DNA from: Lepraria neglecta
Taxonomy: Eukaryota; Ascomycota; Lecanoromycetes; Lecanorales; Stereocaulaceae
Direction of reading: 5' to 3'
Assembly: GCA_033220425.1 (NCBI GenBank)
Contig: CM065652.1
Location: 1,302,001 to 1,366,000 of the forward strand
DNA: 64,000 bases
Below are positions 10,949 to 22,806 of this stretch, one piece after another (the stretch's first letter is position 1; every line of letters begins with the position of its first letter). Made by a program: the position numbers and the translations under genes. The notes under the pieces were generated by a model. It saw nothing but the letters and a program-made list of their open reading frames with translations, was not told the origin of the DNA and made no database searches.

Positions 10949-11602
10949 ATTGAAGCAAGGCTCGCAATGGAAGTGTTAATGTTCAGAATAATGGAGGATA
11001 ATGTCTGTGGATGTGCTTACAGAGTATGAAAGGCTTTTGAGACTCTAGATGATATACTTTATTCACCAACCCACGCATTCTAGCGTGTGGCCCCTCTTCA
11101 CACACCGATCGCCTGTCCCAATGCAGTAAAGCAAGCAAGACTCGCGTTGTAGTAGCCTGATGTTTTAGCTTAGAATGGCATGGCGCCGCTATTTGCAGCC
11201 AACCGTCTCCCTATTCTAGTCAGAATGCCGCTTAACAGCAACATCGTCCAACAGCTTGAACACATTGTAGGTCGAGAGGGTAGACTTTAACCTCCCACTG
11301 AGGGCACTCGTGGCAATGGTAAGATAGAGGATGCTGTGCTTTTGAGCTGTTCCTGTTATTGGTGCGGGGGTCTCGGGCAAGCTTCGGGTAGCGGTCAGAG
11401 AGTGCCTGCAGGCATTAGTAACCAGAGCTCAGTTCCATTACCAAGCAGCAATCCTTTGATTGGTAGAAGCACAATCCTCTACGATCCACTTCAAGAGGGA
11501 GCTTGCCATTTTCTAGAATGCATTTTGAGACAAGCAACGAGTGACTAGCTACCATCGGAGCGGACCCTAACCTTTCAATCGCCCATATCAGAGTCAGCTA
11601 TC
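10949..11602. promoter_or_regulatory. Divergent intergenic region
   Basis: The region separates minus-strand paralogue B from the plus-strand SDR gene and must hold both promoters. A short frame at 11336-11548 shows no domain. Confidence 0.4.
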
Positions 11603-12661
11603 ATGTCGAACTTCAAAGCCAAAACTGTGCTGGTGACTGGAGCCAATGGCTACATCGGAAACGCAGTCGCCAGATCATTCGTTCGAGCTGGATGGACGAC
11701 CTACGGACTCGTCCGGAATGCCGAGACCAGAATATCTCTCAAGACAGAAGAGATCATCTCCGTGCTAGGCTCTGTAGGCGACAAAGAGTTCGTAAGCAAG
11801 CTGGCCAAGCAGGACAGGACATTTGATGTTATTGTCTCGACGACAGAGCAGATAATGGACTATGTCCCTCACTACAATGATACCATTGATCTACTGCGCG
11901 CTGTGGCGACCGCAAGCAACAGAAACGGTGTTCGGCCTTTGGTCATGTTCACTTCTGGATGTAAGGACTACGGCATGACTGGCCTGCACGGCTCTGAAGG
12001 TTTGGAGCCGCACACGGAGGAATCGCCATTAAACCCTCCGCCTTTCGCCGTTGATCGTGCATTCAATGCTATCAAGATTCACGACCACACAGATCTCTTT
12101 GATGGAGTACTGCTACGACCAACCACCTTATACGGTCTCAGCAGTAGTTTCTACGGCCCCATCTTCGATACAGCTGCCAGAGCAGCTGAGAAAGGTGTTC
12201 TGGAGCTTACTGCCGATCCGAAAAGTATCATGCATGGAACTCATGTCGATGACTGCGCTGAAGCCTATGTTGCCATTGCTGAGGCTGATAGAGATGTGGT
12301 GAAAGGGCAATGCTACAACATCTCCGGACACCAATATGAGACTTTGGAAAAGGTCGCTAATGCTCTAGTCGGAGGGTACAAGATTGCTGGTGGAGTGAAG
12401 TTTCTGCCCGCGCCTGAGAAGAAAGGCGTTGATATAGTGCAGATGCTATACGGATTCAGTCAATGGGTAGGTTCGGAGAAATTGAGAAAGGACGTTGGAT
12501 GGAAGGATAAGAGGCAGTTGTTTTCTGAGGGGTTGCATATTTACAGGATGGCTTATGAGGCGGCTGTTGCTCAAAAGCATGGTAATGTTGAGAGGATTCA
12601 GGGAAGGATTCGGGGATTTGAGAGTATGGCTCAGGAGGACAAAGAGAAGCTAAGCACATGA
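11603..12661 (+). CDS. NAD(P)-binding SDR / epimerase-like protein
   Basis: This is a single-exon frame of 352 residues starting MSNFKAKTVLVTGANGYIGN. The glycine-rich VTGANGYIG motif binds the dinucleotide in extended short-chain dehydrogenases and NAD-dependent epimerase/dehydratases. LLRPTTLYG (residues about 172-180) and a HGTHVDDCAEAYV block (about 212-224) match the later conserved parts of that superfamily. The classical YxxxK catalytic pair is not clear: the expected place reads SGCKDYGMTG, so the protein may be an atypical SDR. The substrate cannot be told from sequence. It has no signal peptide and probably acts in the cytosol. Confidence 0.75.
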   Translation: MSNFKAKTVLVTGANGYIGNAVARSFVRAGWTTYGLVRNAETRISLKTEEIISVLGSVGDKEFVSKLAKQDRTFDVIVSTTEQIMDYVPHYNDTIDLLRAVATASNRNGVRPLVMFTSGCKDYGMTGLHGSEGLEPHTEESPLNPPPFAVDRAFNAIKIHDHTDLFDGVLLRPTTLYGLSSSFYGPIFDTAARAAEKGVLELTADPKSIMHGTHVDDCAEAYVAIAEADRDVVKGQCYNISGHQYETLEKVANALVGGYKIAGGVKFLPAPEKKGVDIVQMLYGFSQWVGSEKLRKDVGWKDKRQLFSEGLHIYRMAYEAAVAQKHGNVERIQGRIRGFESMAQEDKEKLST

Positions 12662-14501
12662 AATGAGCTACGGGAAAGGCACAGAGCCCAATTTCTGCCT
12701 AAAATATGGACTATGACTTACCGAATGGCAATCCTTTTGATGATACCAAGACTCCCAAAGGAAGGGTGCTATCTATTTTGCGTTCTGTCTCATCATGTGG
12801 TTTGATAGGTGGGTTTTACAACAGCATGCGCCGAACTTTCTGAAAGATCAGTGCATGATTGAGCGTATTCCGCAGTCGGACCAAAATCTGTCAGGCTTAC
12901 GCTACGCTGCGGAACCAAATCCTACGAAATTGTACTCGAGACGCCAACCAGACTTGATGGGTTGATGTGCGGACTGGATGCTGACGCTTCAGGCCGTCAT
13001 AACATAGCAGGTGGCACACAAGCCTGAACCAGGACAGTCCTTTCGAAAGTGTCTCTGGATTCAAGAGACAGGGCTAGTGTTTTACTCCTCGAATCCTTAA
13101 TGATGACGTACCAATACCCAGGGGACATGGTCTAGTCCAAGTGATATTGATTTCTTCTGTGCCCCTTCTAGTGGCCGAGGTTTCATCCTTCTTGGTGCTG
13201 GTCGCCTAAGGCCCAAACCCCCCAGACCAGTATGCGCGTTTTCCCTTGTGTTAAATCCTGCTCTCTGTCGAAACACGCCAAGCCCGTACCGAGACACTCT
13301 TCATTCAACAACTGGCAGGACTCGAATAATTTAACAAAATGCTCCTTAAACGCCAGCTTCAAGTATTTTAGCAGCCAGAATACGCTCTTTGCCTATCTCT
13401 AGCTATGTGAGTCACACGTTTCCCGGTTAAAGTGGCAAAAGCGCCGGTATGGCTCGGTGTGGTCTCTAATTACACAGTCCACATTATTGTTGAGGAGCCT
13501 GTCTGCTCCTCAAGCTGTCAATGACGGAAAATAACTTCTGCGAGCTTCGTAGCTTACTCAACAGTCCTTGAGGTCAATTTCCCGTTATAGCAGAGAGGTC
13601 TCTTACTTGGCTGAGGCTTAGAGGTCACGAAGTCCCGTTCTCCAACATCTAATTGAAGTCCGTCTTGCCTAGAGGTTGTTTTGCCACAGCTCGAATTTTG
13701 TGAATCCATTCATGTATCCATTTATCTGCTAATCTGTCATTCATCCATCTAATCATTTCAACAGAATGTTAAGAGTATCAATATCTACTTTTCTTAATGC
13801 AAAAAAAAGGGCAAAATCTTAATGTTTTGTTTGTATCAACAGATCTATACAATGAAAGTCAAAATATGCTCACATGTTATGAGGCATCATTATCTCTGTC
13901 ACCGAGTAAAAGACCCGATTGAAACTCTTATAAAAGGCCGAGCTTACCATCATGAAGGTGCCACTTTTCGAAGGGATGCCAGCGGAGAGTTTGGAGCAGG
14001 CCGAGAGAGAGCTGGAGAAGAGGGAGAGCCGGAAGCATTGAAGCGCCGCGCGAATTAAACGGTTCTGTACTGATTTCTTTGACTCACGTTTTAGATATTG
14101 CATAGCAGGCTCGGCGATCTACAATACAATCCTCCCCTTCATCTGACTACCTGAAGAATAGGTCTGTGCACCACGCTTCGCCCCGTTATGGGAGCGACGT
14201 TCTATAAGCGCGCTGGGAATGGTTCTAATGCTCCTGCAGCTATTATTGGGCTTGGGACATCTGATCTATGCGCTTCCGCGATGCCATCTCGAAGCTTCAC
14301 CGTTTTCCTTGGGCACGCCTTGTCAGTGCTCACTTCCTAAAGAGTGCTGTAAAACCGTTGTTTACAAGTTCTGGGTTCGAGATCTCCGTTCTAGCCGCGT
14401 ATGCGACCTCTTCTACGAGCAGTTTAAAAACTTTGATGTATCCCTTGCACACATCTTTTTGAAGCTCGCCTTCCTAAATTTTGTACATAAACTCATCGAC
14501 C
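12662..14501. other. 1.8-kb gene-poor stretch
   Basis: No gene is supported on either strand; short frames at 13097-13297 and 13822-14103 have no recognisable features. The sequence at 13680-13880 is AT-rich. Confidence 0.45.
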
Positions 14502-15299
14502 ATGCCTACTTTGTTCTTGCTCTATTTTATCATGCTAACCGCCACTACCTCTACCGTCCTCGCCACTCCACTCCACCCACATTTGAACACCTCTCAATTG
14601 ACCACCCTCCTCCACCTCCCCGCAAACTTCTCATTCCCAGTCTTATCCAACGCCCTTCCAATCTGCACCGAAGATCTCGCCTGGTCCACCGGCGGCATCA
14701 GCAAATTCAGCGCGGCAGGTTATGAAGGCGCCTGCCGCGGTGCTCTCGGTTCACTAAAGCACATCGAACCCATCGATTCCGTCGAACGCAAATTCCTAGC
14801 CTCGAACGTACCGGGTGGTGCCTATCCTTATGTGGAAACACCGAGGAGATATGTCTATAGCGGTGAGCTCAGAAATTTTGCTGTTACATGTCTAGCTCTA
14901 AAGAAATAACCATACTTAAGACGGAGACTACTCCTGTCGTCTCGTCATCGCCATGTTATCCGATTTCCCCAAAGGCATCTTACCAGGACAGCCGGCGGGG
15001 ACGCCATTCGCGAGAACGGCGGTGAGTACCTGGGAGACTATCGCGTTCGAGGCTTTTGTTGTCCTTACTTCCTGTCTGGAGAAGGATCCGCAATCTGAGG
15101 CCAGGTTTGGATACGCGACTGCTGGTGAGTGATCTTGCATCTTGCGAGCTGAGGTTTATTGTGTTGTATGATGTGTAGAGCTGATTGCTTTTGGAAAGGG
15201 TATAGGAATATCGGGGTTTTCTTTTGGGCTACGGGCGCGGTGATTGATGGTGATATCCCGCGTGGTGTTAGGCCTGTGGTGGAATTGCATACGGCGTGA
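14502..15299 (+). CDS. Small secreted protein, copy 1 (putative effector-like)
   Basis: Three exons are inferred: 14502-14862, 14921-15124 and 15181-15299, separated by introns of 58 and 56 nt; 227 residues. The N-terminus MPTLFLLYFIMLTATTSTVLA is a typical signal peptide with cleavage expected near VLA-TP. The mature part has ICTEDLAW, DYSCRLVIAML, GQPAGTPFARTAVSTW and a last exon ADCFWKGYRNIGVFFWATG. There are few cysteines and no known domain. The same exons recur in the broken copy about 1 kb downstream, which supports the splice model independently. The small size, secretion signal and tandem duplication are typical of fungal secreted proteins of unknown role; effector function is inference only. 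I do not recognise the family. Confidence 0.65.
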
Positions 15300-15501
15300 T
15301 TGATGTTTTTGGAGGTTGGGAGAAATGAACTATTGTGCGTAAGAGAAGATGCGAATGTCCTAATTGTCACGTCCGCTGCTCTTTGCCTATGCTCTAGCCG
15401 CTTAGGCGATACCGGTACGACCTACGAACGATCTAAAAAAGAGTCTCTCTCGTGTACAGGGAAGCTCACTTCTTCGACAATGCTTGAGCTAGTCAAATGC
15501 C

Positions 15502-16299
15502 ATGACTACCACCCCATTTCTTTCTCTCACCTGCTTTATTCTATCCGTAGAACTTTTACCGCCCTCAGCATCCCAACACAATCCCCTTCGAAAGTTTCAG
15601 CACTGACTTCCCTGCTCAAATTCCCCTCAAAATTCTCAATTCAACCCCCTTTCTGTACCGACGATCTCGCCTGGCTACCACCCGGAAGACTCAATGCCAA
15701 GGATTACACTGTCCCAGACGGTATTACATTCAACAAATTCACAGCGCAAGAAGCGCCCGACTCGACACCGCAGGAATTTCTCGCCTCAATTGCCAGAGGT
15801 GCGACGAAGTTACTGATGGTGAAGACGGTGAGGAGAGATATACACAGTGGTAAGGCACCGATGTGAAAGCAGAATATAAGGTGCTTGGAGGGTTTTCTGA
15901 TGCTAGGACAGCGGCCGATGGATCTGTGTCCTGCAGCCTTGTCATCGCAATGCTCAAGGATTTTCCTCCAGCTATCATACCTGGAGTATCGGCTGGACCA
16001 TTCGCGGAGAGGACTGTGGCGACGTGGATGGGGGTTGAGGAGGCGGCTATGCTAATTCTGAGGAATTGATTGTGGGAACTGAACTATCAGTAATTTGGGT
16101 GGCTGACTGTTGGTGAGTGATTCTGAGCACCCAGAATGGAGTGACTAGTGTTTTCTCTGGGCTATGAGTGTGATGCTGATGATCATAAATTGGAAAAGAG
16201 ACTGCCAGAGGGAATATTGGCGATTTCTTCTGGGCTACGGATTGTCTGATTGATGAGGCTATCCGGCAAGGTGTTATGGCTGTTGGGACTGGTGAGTAA
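15502..16299 (+). pseudogene. Broken second copy of the small secreted protein gene
   Basis: This stretch aligns with copy 1 exon by exon: FCTDDLAW (copy 1 ICTEDLAW), SVSCSLVIAMLKDFPP (copy 1 YSCRLVIAMLSDFPK), GPFAERTVATW, and in the last exon GNIGDFFWATDCLIDEAIRQG against copy 1 RNIGVFFWATGAVIDGDIPRG. Damage: the candidate start (15502, MTTTPFLSLTCFIL) is out of frame with the rest, implying an indel between about 15540 and 15600. The second exon meets TGA and TAA after AAMLILRN (about 16068-16095), where copy 1 continues through LEKDPQSEARFGY. The final donor GGTGAGTGATT is retained. Two disabling changes and a same-strand tandem position make a pseudogene of a local duplicate the best reading. 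Confidence 0.7.
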
Positions 16300-16607
16300 T
16301 TGGGTGGGTTGCAGCCGGGTCCCTCGCAATTTTCGAAGCTCTCCATTGGGAATTCTAGGTCTGGTCAGTAGCTGGAGAGAGTTTGTTCTGGTGCAAGAAT
16401 TCCAGTGAGGTGGATAGCGGTATGAGGCGTTTCGCCGCAATAGCATAATCTCCAAATGAGCAATTTTGGACTCGAACTCGGAGGCTGCATGCAAAACACT
16501 AAGGTAAGGCTTGCAAAGACAAGAAAGTTGCCACATGGATATCTCAAATAGATCGTGTCTTGTGCTTATGTTTCGTGGAATGATTGGAATTGTTCTTGGG
16601 ATGTGAG

Positions 16608-16908
16608 TCAATGAATATCAGCCTTCCATGAGTAAAAGCCATTACTCCAATCCACTGCCACATTGACAATCATGAAGCCTGTACGAGGCGCTGTACCAGA
16701 AAAGCAAGCATCGACAACGCGTCCACCTGCCGCGAAGGGTTTGGTGTATCGGTAAGCATTGTGACGACTGTTCAACGCAATCTGCGTCACAGCCACGCCT
16801 AGGAGTTAAGACTGCCGGAGTTAGCTGACAATTCTAGTAAGCACTAGGAGATTAAGGTAAGCCTTACCCATAAACATGTTGATTACCCGAATAAATCAGA
16901 CGACTCAT
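16608..16908 (-). CDS. Possible short spliced ORF, unrecognised
   Basis: A two-exon reading (16908-16887 and 16798-16608, intron GTAATC..CTAG) gives 70 residues: MSRLIYSG, then VAVTQIALNSRHNAYRY, GGRVVDACFSGT and FMIVNVAVDWSNGFYSWK. The composition looks protein-like and the frame is closed by TGA. There is no family match that I recognise. The first exon is tiny and its donor is weak, so the model is tentative; it may be a fragment of a larger lost gene. Confidence 0.25.
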
Positions 16909-18863
16909 TGACGAAGAACAAGGCTGCATTTCGGTTCCGGTTTCTCCCATGGCCCACAACGCACGTGGCATGGTTCAAGGAAGGTTGCAGCTCCACAACG
17001 GGTACGGTACGTAACCTCGTTTATGATCCGTAATCTAATTAGTCAGGCAAGAAGTGTGGCTTTCCCCGTTTGCGGCCCTGTCCTTGACTTTTTGGACTTG
17101 CGTAATTCCAAATTTCGGCTCCTTGGTATCATTCGTTGTTGCTCCTGGGAGGTGTCATTGTCTCACGCTATTACTCTACGAATGATATAAGCCGACGTTC
17201 CGAATGAGTATATATGGCTTTTTGAGCTCTATCAAGGCGCCTTAGGAAAGCTTTATGCATCATGCAGGTGCCATGTCCTATAAATTCTTGGTCAAATTCT
17301 TGGTCATCGCTACGTACAATACCTCAGGCGCATAAGGTGACCGCAGGAAATCCTCTTCATCAGTACCCTATAGGCGTTCCAGAGAATTTAAACAATAGCG
17401 TCACCACGGCTGAAAGCCCTAGAGACATGTGGCAATTCTCTCCCCGCGGGAGGGTGAAACAGTGTTCTCTGTCCTCCCACTGGCTCCATGATCCCAAGGT
17501 AGCCACCACTTGTGATATTGAAGTGCTGCCTAGACCACGAAGCGGAAGCTCAAGGCGTAATCCTGCAGATTGAAATAGCGTACCAGCCCTTTAGAGCTGG
17601 CGTTTCTTTGGTAAGATTAGGTTGCTGCCTCAGCTGTGGATATGGTAGCACTGTCCTGCAAATGGCGAGTGATGATTGGCTTCCCAAGCCTCCGCAAAAG
17701 TTCCGAAAAGTCCCCCAAAGATACGAAAGAGTCCTGGGAGAGTCCTTTGGAATTCCCATCGCTGAGCATAAATACCCTGAAAGGCGTCCGTATTTCATAA
17801 CTTCAGCATTGCCCAATTTTTGAAGATATCAAACTCATCTTCCAAAGAGTCAGGAATAGCAGTCCGTGAGAAAATTTAGAGTTGACCTGTGAGACTTCCT
17901 GTTTACACATACATGATGTGCTTTTAACATGCTCCAGTGACCAATCCTCCGCGTGTCTTCGACCAGGATGCCGAAGTCTGATCTGAAAGGTTCTCCATCG
18001 AAGGAAAGCGCTTTGAGAGATAAAAAGCCTGATAGCGTACGTACCGTCAATAAGACAATTTTCCTGCGTGATCGCTTGAGCAAGCGCACTAATGCTTCTT
18101 AGACCTTGTATTTTAAGAAAGACTCCCACAATGCCTGTCCAGAGTCTACTTCTCGCCATGAGCACACCGTCAATCGCGACTGGGCTGGTAGGGCATCACT
18201 TGCACAGGGCATGAATGAGCGTTCTGCAGGGGGTGCGAATAATCGTGGGCATTGCGCATCGATCGAGCCTGCCATGATGCAACGCTGGCTGAGAGAGGAT
18301 GGCAGAGACGAGCTGTACAACAACGTTGGATCATTTTTCTCGGAGGGCAGCAAAGGACAATAGAAGGGACAACCGCAGTAGTCTTGCGGTCAATTACTCA
18401 GAAAATGGACAATAACATTGCCGGGCGTCTCAGAGTGCACGCGCTTTTTCGTCGGGGACAAGGTTTCTTAGATGCAAATATTGTAGTTTAAACTCGAGTT
18501 GAAACCACACGCTTCCCAAAAGAAAGGGCAACTTTTTTAGGGGCTAGTGCCAGATCCTCTGGGCCTGATTCGCTGTCAAGGTCCCGAATGTTTCCCAAAG
18601 TTCTCATAACACATAATAGTCTTACCTGCAGCTTCCTCACCTGCAGCTCCCTCACCTAGAGTCCTGCAGAGCCTCCAAAATACCTGCAGAATGGCTACGT
18701 CAGTGTGTCTTCCCATCTGTGGTGGCAGAATTTCCGCCCACTCACTAGACGGGCGTTTTCCTAGCCCCTTTTTCAAAAGTTCCCAAAAGTTCACCAGAAG
18801 TTGTAGAGGGATCCAGACACATAGGTATCGGGTGTATAAAGACGTTGGCCTCCACACTCAGAC
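16909..18863. other. 2-kb gene-poor stretch
   Basis: No convincing gene. Short overlapping frames on both strands show no domains. A small local duplication of the phrase CCTGCAG-C-TCCCTCACCT occurs at about 18627-18660. Confidence 0.4.
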
Positions 18864-19103
18864 ATGATCTATTATTCCCGAACATACAATACAGAAAGAG
18901 CTCAGGAAGCTTTCGTCAAAGTGCCAGGATATCCTCTTGAATACTTCACCCTTTTCTCGTACGTTTTGCTTCATAACATACATGACATGACTTCTAGAAC
19001 AGCTGAGATGGGAACTCCACGCCTTAACAGAACAATGCCGGAATCGTCGTCCCAGGCTTCCTCGTCGAGCAAAAGTTCCTCGAAAGCTCAACAGCATGAA
19101 TAA
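18864..19103 (+). CDS. Small hypothetical ORF, weak
   Basis: A frame of 79 residues starts MIYYSRTYNTERAQEAF and continues VKVPGYPLEYFTLFSY, then becomes Ser-rich (SSSQASSSSKSSSKAQQHE). A 40-nt GTACGT..CTAG segment inside could also be an intron, and both the spliced and unspliced readings stay open. The first 30 residues look coding, but nothing is recognisable and the flanks are gene-poor. Confidence 0.25.
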   Translation: MIYYSRTYNTERAQEAFVKVPGYPLEYFTLFSYVLLHNIHDMTSRTAEMGTPRLNRTMPESSSQASSSSKSSSKAQQHE

Positions 19104-19577
19104 GTGCGTAGGGATACTCTAACGCTTCGCGACCATTGGTTCAGACGAGGAAGCTAACATTGTGCAGATGTTGAGTTTCGCGAAATTGCCTCCAAAAAGG
19201 CTTTTCCCGGCTTCGCCGCGTACTATGAGCACGTTGTAGCCCGCGACAGGGGAGTTGAAGCATTGGGACAGTCCGCACCACAGGGAGCCCAGAAACGCAC
19301 TGTATTACAACGAGCCAGCCTATAATGATGCAGCACTAGATAGGGGAAGCTGGTAGAGACCAGCCGTACAACAATGTCAGAGCTGCGGTTTCGGTGGACC
19401 GTAGGGACCGAAAAGAGGGACATGCGGAAATCCATAGACGGGATGCTTGATGGCAGGCATGATGCTCTTCACTGTAGCGTCCTCCTATAGAGATATAATC
19501 CCAGATTGTGGTTTGACTGCGGACATGCTGTTCAGCGTTTCTGGCAGCTTCGAAGATGAATAAATGCCAGCCACATT
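19104..19577. other. Intergenic, downstream of the Clr5 gene
   Basis: No supported gene; it contains the 3' flank of the Clr5/TPR gene. Confidence 0.4.
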
Positions 19578-21953
19578 CTAAAGTTCTACTGAACTTGGAT
19601 ACCGATGAATCTTGCAAGGTACCTTGCAGAAAATACACGGCGACTCGTACTGATGATCGACAAGGCACTTTGAAACCTTTGCCCTAATCCGGTCGTCTAG
19701 CTCTAGCCCTGTCCCTGCTCTGCGTTGTGCTTCATGAAATAGAGGCTCCGCTTCTTCCCAGTGGTCCCTCCGAAGATGGAACAGCGCTCTGCGAACAATA
19801 CTGAAAATAGCTTCTTGGCTATCAGCTCCGAAATAGCCTTCAACTTCATTCTGGAGACGCGTGAGCCACCAGTCAGCCCGTCTGCCATTTCCGAACCTTA
19901 AGTACGAGAGCGCCATACATTCCCTAACCGTGAAAAAACTGTCGAATTTTCTGTCACGGCATGCCGGGACTGGGTATGGCCATGCAGCATCACCTGCAAG
20001 ATTGATCTTATCTTCAATTAATTCGACCAGAGACTTGAGCTTCGATTCTTCTCCACTTATAAGGTACTGCCGTAGAAGGAGATAGTAGTTTTCCCAGTAA
20101 TATTTAGCCGTCTTGGGTGATAATTGCAAAGTCTCTATGGAATTCAGAAGCCAGCGTTCGACTTTTTGATACGGCAGATCTTTCCTAGGTGAACCTACGT
20201 TTCTTGTCCATTCTAAAACATATAAATAAATAAGATTACGCTGCAACCCAGTCAAATGCGTGTGGTAAGGGCTTTGCAACGGCTCAAGCTGAGGTCCTCG
20301 GAGCGCTTCGAGCCTTGAGATCAAAGAGAGATATTCTTGTTCGGCTCCCTCCAAGTTGCCTTGCATTCTGAAGACTTCGATAAGGTCTGAGGCGACATCG
20401 CGAGTATTTTGGTATAATTCCTCGGCGTCTGACTTATACAAGCTCTCAAGACCGATTTTCGCTTTTATGAGGAGAATTTCGCTCCGCCCGTATTGGTTCC
20501 GCCATTTGAAAAAACGTCCTAAGCGCCCCATGCTTTGAAGAGTTGTCTGGTGATTGTTTCCGTGTTGTGCTTGATGATGAGCCAGAGATTTCTGCAATCG
20601 GTCCTTCGCCTCGTCAAAATCTTCTTGCGCTATGCAAAATTCGACGTAGCTGGAGAGCGCTCGTATCGTATCAGTGTGACTCGGTCCAACGAGAGCCTCG
20701 AAGCCGCACAATGCTTCTACAAAAGCTGCGCGAGCCTCTTCGTGCTCCCCATTCTCTGTAAATCCGACTGCACGGTCGCGGAGATCCCTCAGTTCATCTA
20801 GGCCATGACCGTGCCATTCCAAACCAAGTGTACTCGCAAGAGTATCCACAGCTGGCTCATCTCGCGGCAGGCTGGAGCGGCTTCTTCGGGTGAAGATTGG
20901 GCTTTGCGGGAGAACGAAAGGGCTTTGAGGGGCAGATTGGGATGATAGCATGCCCGGCGTTCCGTATGCAATCTCCGATGGCGACGCTATAGCGTATGAG
21001 ATGAAGCAGATCGAGATGATGTCGAAACTTACTGGCCGTGTGGGAGAGTTCGCTTTCTGGTGCCGCTTTCAGAGCCCGTTCCACTTTGTTCTGCGGTACC
21101 ACACTCCCTCGAATGCGGAACTCCGTCTTCTTGCCTTGTTCGTTGTGCCGTCTGAGAGTCTTGTCCCTGATGAATTTCGACTGTCTACGTGTCAGATTCT
21201 TGTCGAAGCCCCATTCCTTCAACTTTTCCTTGTATCTTTTTGACCTGCTTAGATTATTGTATCAGAAGACGGGTGAGTATAATGTGTTGTTGCTGTAGCT
21301 TACGAGGCATTGAACCCGTATCTTTCCTTCATAGTCTTCATTGTAGATGTTAACGTGCAGTTTTCATCCATATAGAGTTTCCTGATATTCTCACGATTGG
21401 ACAGCCATTCTTTCTCACTCCGACGCGTACTGCTGAGAGCTTCGGATTCGGACTCTGCGACTGGCGATGAAAGTATTGGAGGGGCTGGCGGTGGCATGGA
21501 TGTAGGAGTTCCTATGTGTGCCGTCCCTTGATATGGATGACTCATGAGAAAGCCGCTCGGTACAGCATCCTGCTGAGCCTCGAGAGCTATGAATGAAGAG
21601 TCCACGGGTGAGTTATCAGATGTGACCGTCCCTGGATACTGGGATTGCAAGAAATCGTGGCTCGTTGAGGTGTTTTTGGGCGAACCATGGCCAGATTCCG
21701 TATATATGTCACCAAATAGCATAAAATCGTCATTCTGAGCGTGAGAATCATGTGAATAGTACGGAATGTTGCCCTGGTGAGGTAACGATGGAATTGCAAA
21801 AGTTGTGGAAGTCATTGAGTGCAGAGGCTGACTGGGCGACCTATCAACTGGAACATCCGATCCTTGCATCAACGACGGAAGTTGATTAGTGTAAGTAGAC
21901 ATCTGGAATTCAGTTCTGGGAACGAAGCTGAGCTCACCAGCCTCTATATCCAT
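19578..21953 (-). CDS. Clr5-domain protein with TPR-like C-terminal half
   Basis: Three exons (21953-21304, 21244-21033, 20986-19578) join in frame to 756 residues. The first exon ends in the Clr5 domain, which the splice completes: EWLSNRENIRKLYMDENCTL, then MKERYGFNASSKRYKEKLKE and WGFDKN (residues about 185-235). Clr5 is a short fungal DNA-binding-like domain found at the N-terminus of regulators. The N-terminal 180 residues are Ser/Pro-rich. The last exon has tetratricopeptide-like helical pairs (for example GEHEEARAAFVEALCGFEAL, DEAKDRLQKSLAHH, GNLEGAEQEYLSLISRLEAL, HWEEAEPLFHEAQRR). Domain content predicts a nuclear regulator; no target is evident. The second intron is short (46 nt) but has good GTAAGT..ATAG ends and preserves frame. 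Confidence 0.8.
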
Positions 21954-22806
21954 GGTTTATTGCGAGGCTGGTGTCTCATACCAAATGATAGCAGTGCGTA
22001 GAGACTAGTGGAAGCATACCATAGTGCAATATGAGCTTCAGTATCTTAGAAGGCTGAGGGCAGATTCTTCTTAAAGTTCTTATGGCAACTTGGGCGTTGG
22101 AACTATGTCGGCGCGACACAAATCTGAGCTGCGTCGGAAACTTTTGGAACTTTCTGACACCTTTGAAAAAGCAGCACTTTCCTAGAATTGGTTAGACAAA
22201 ATTACTAGAAGTGTATTAGTATATGCACCTAGGGAGGGGAAACGAGGCGCCCTGGGACTGCGGCTCTATTCAGACCAAAATCTTTGACGCCTTTCGTATC
22301 GCCACGTCGAATTATTGCTACCGGGCAGGAAGCATTGAGTTACTTTAACGCTTTATTCCTACCAATCATCCCATTGTCGAGGGCAGAGTACGTAGGTAAA
22401 GTTATCTGCCAAGATATCACTGCCTCAGCCGAAACCTTTGGTAAGCAGATCCTTAAGTTTGTGAGCGCACTTCCCTGATCCCTCTGTTAGCTACGGGATG
22501 TGAATCTTGAGGAGGTTTGTGTGGCATATTGAGGAGGCGATTGAATGGAAGATTCACGCTTCACAATGCCAAGGGGCTAGCGCTAAAAGGGCTGTAGCCC
22601 TGAGACTAAATTCTATTCGTAATCCCGAAATTCCCCTATATCAATCCCTGTTTCAACAGCTGAGATGGCCTGATTGCCATTATGATCGGGTCTCCTAATG
22701 TCGACACCACATCTGTGTGACTCCTGATAAATGCCTTTTGGACTTCAAGCTTTTTGAAGGTCGGATTGTATCTAAGGAAAAACAGGGCAGAAGTTACCGC
22801 TACCCT
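21954..22806. other. Intergenic, Clr5 gene promoter side
   Basis: About 0.85 kb with no recognisable coding or RNA feature. Confidence 0.4.

Noticed and set aside
18100-18500. Overlapping plus and minus frames of about 80 codons
   Set aside because: Low similarity to anything, poor composition, and both strands open equally.
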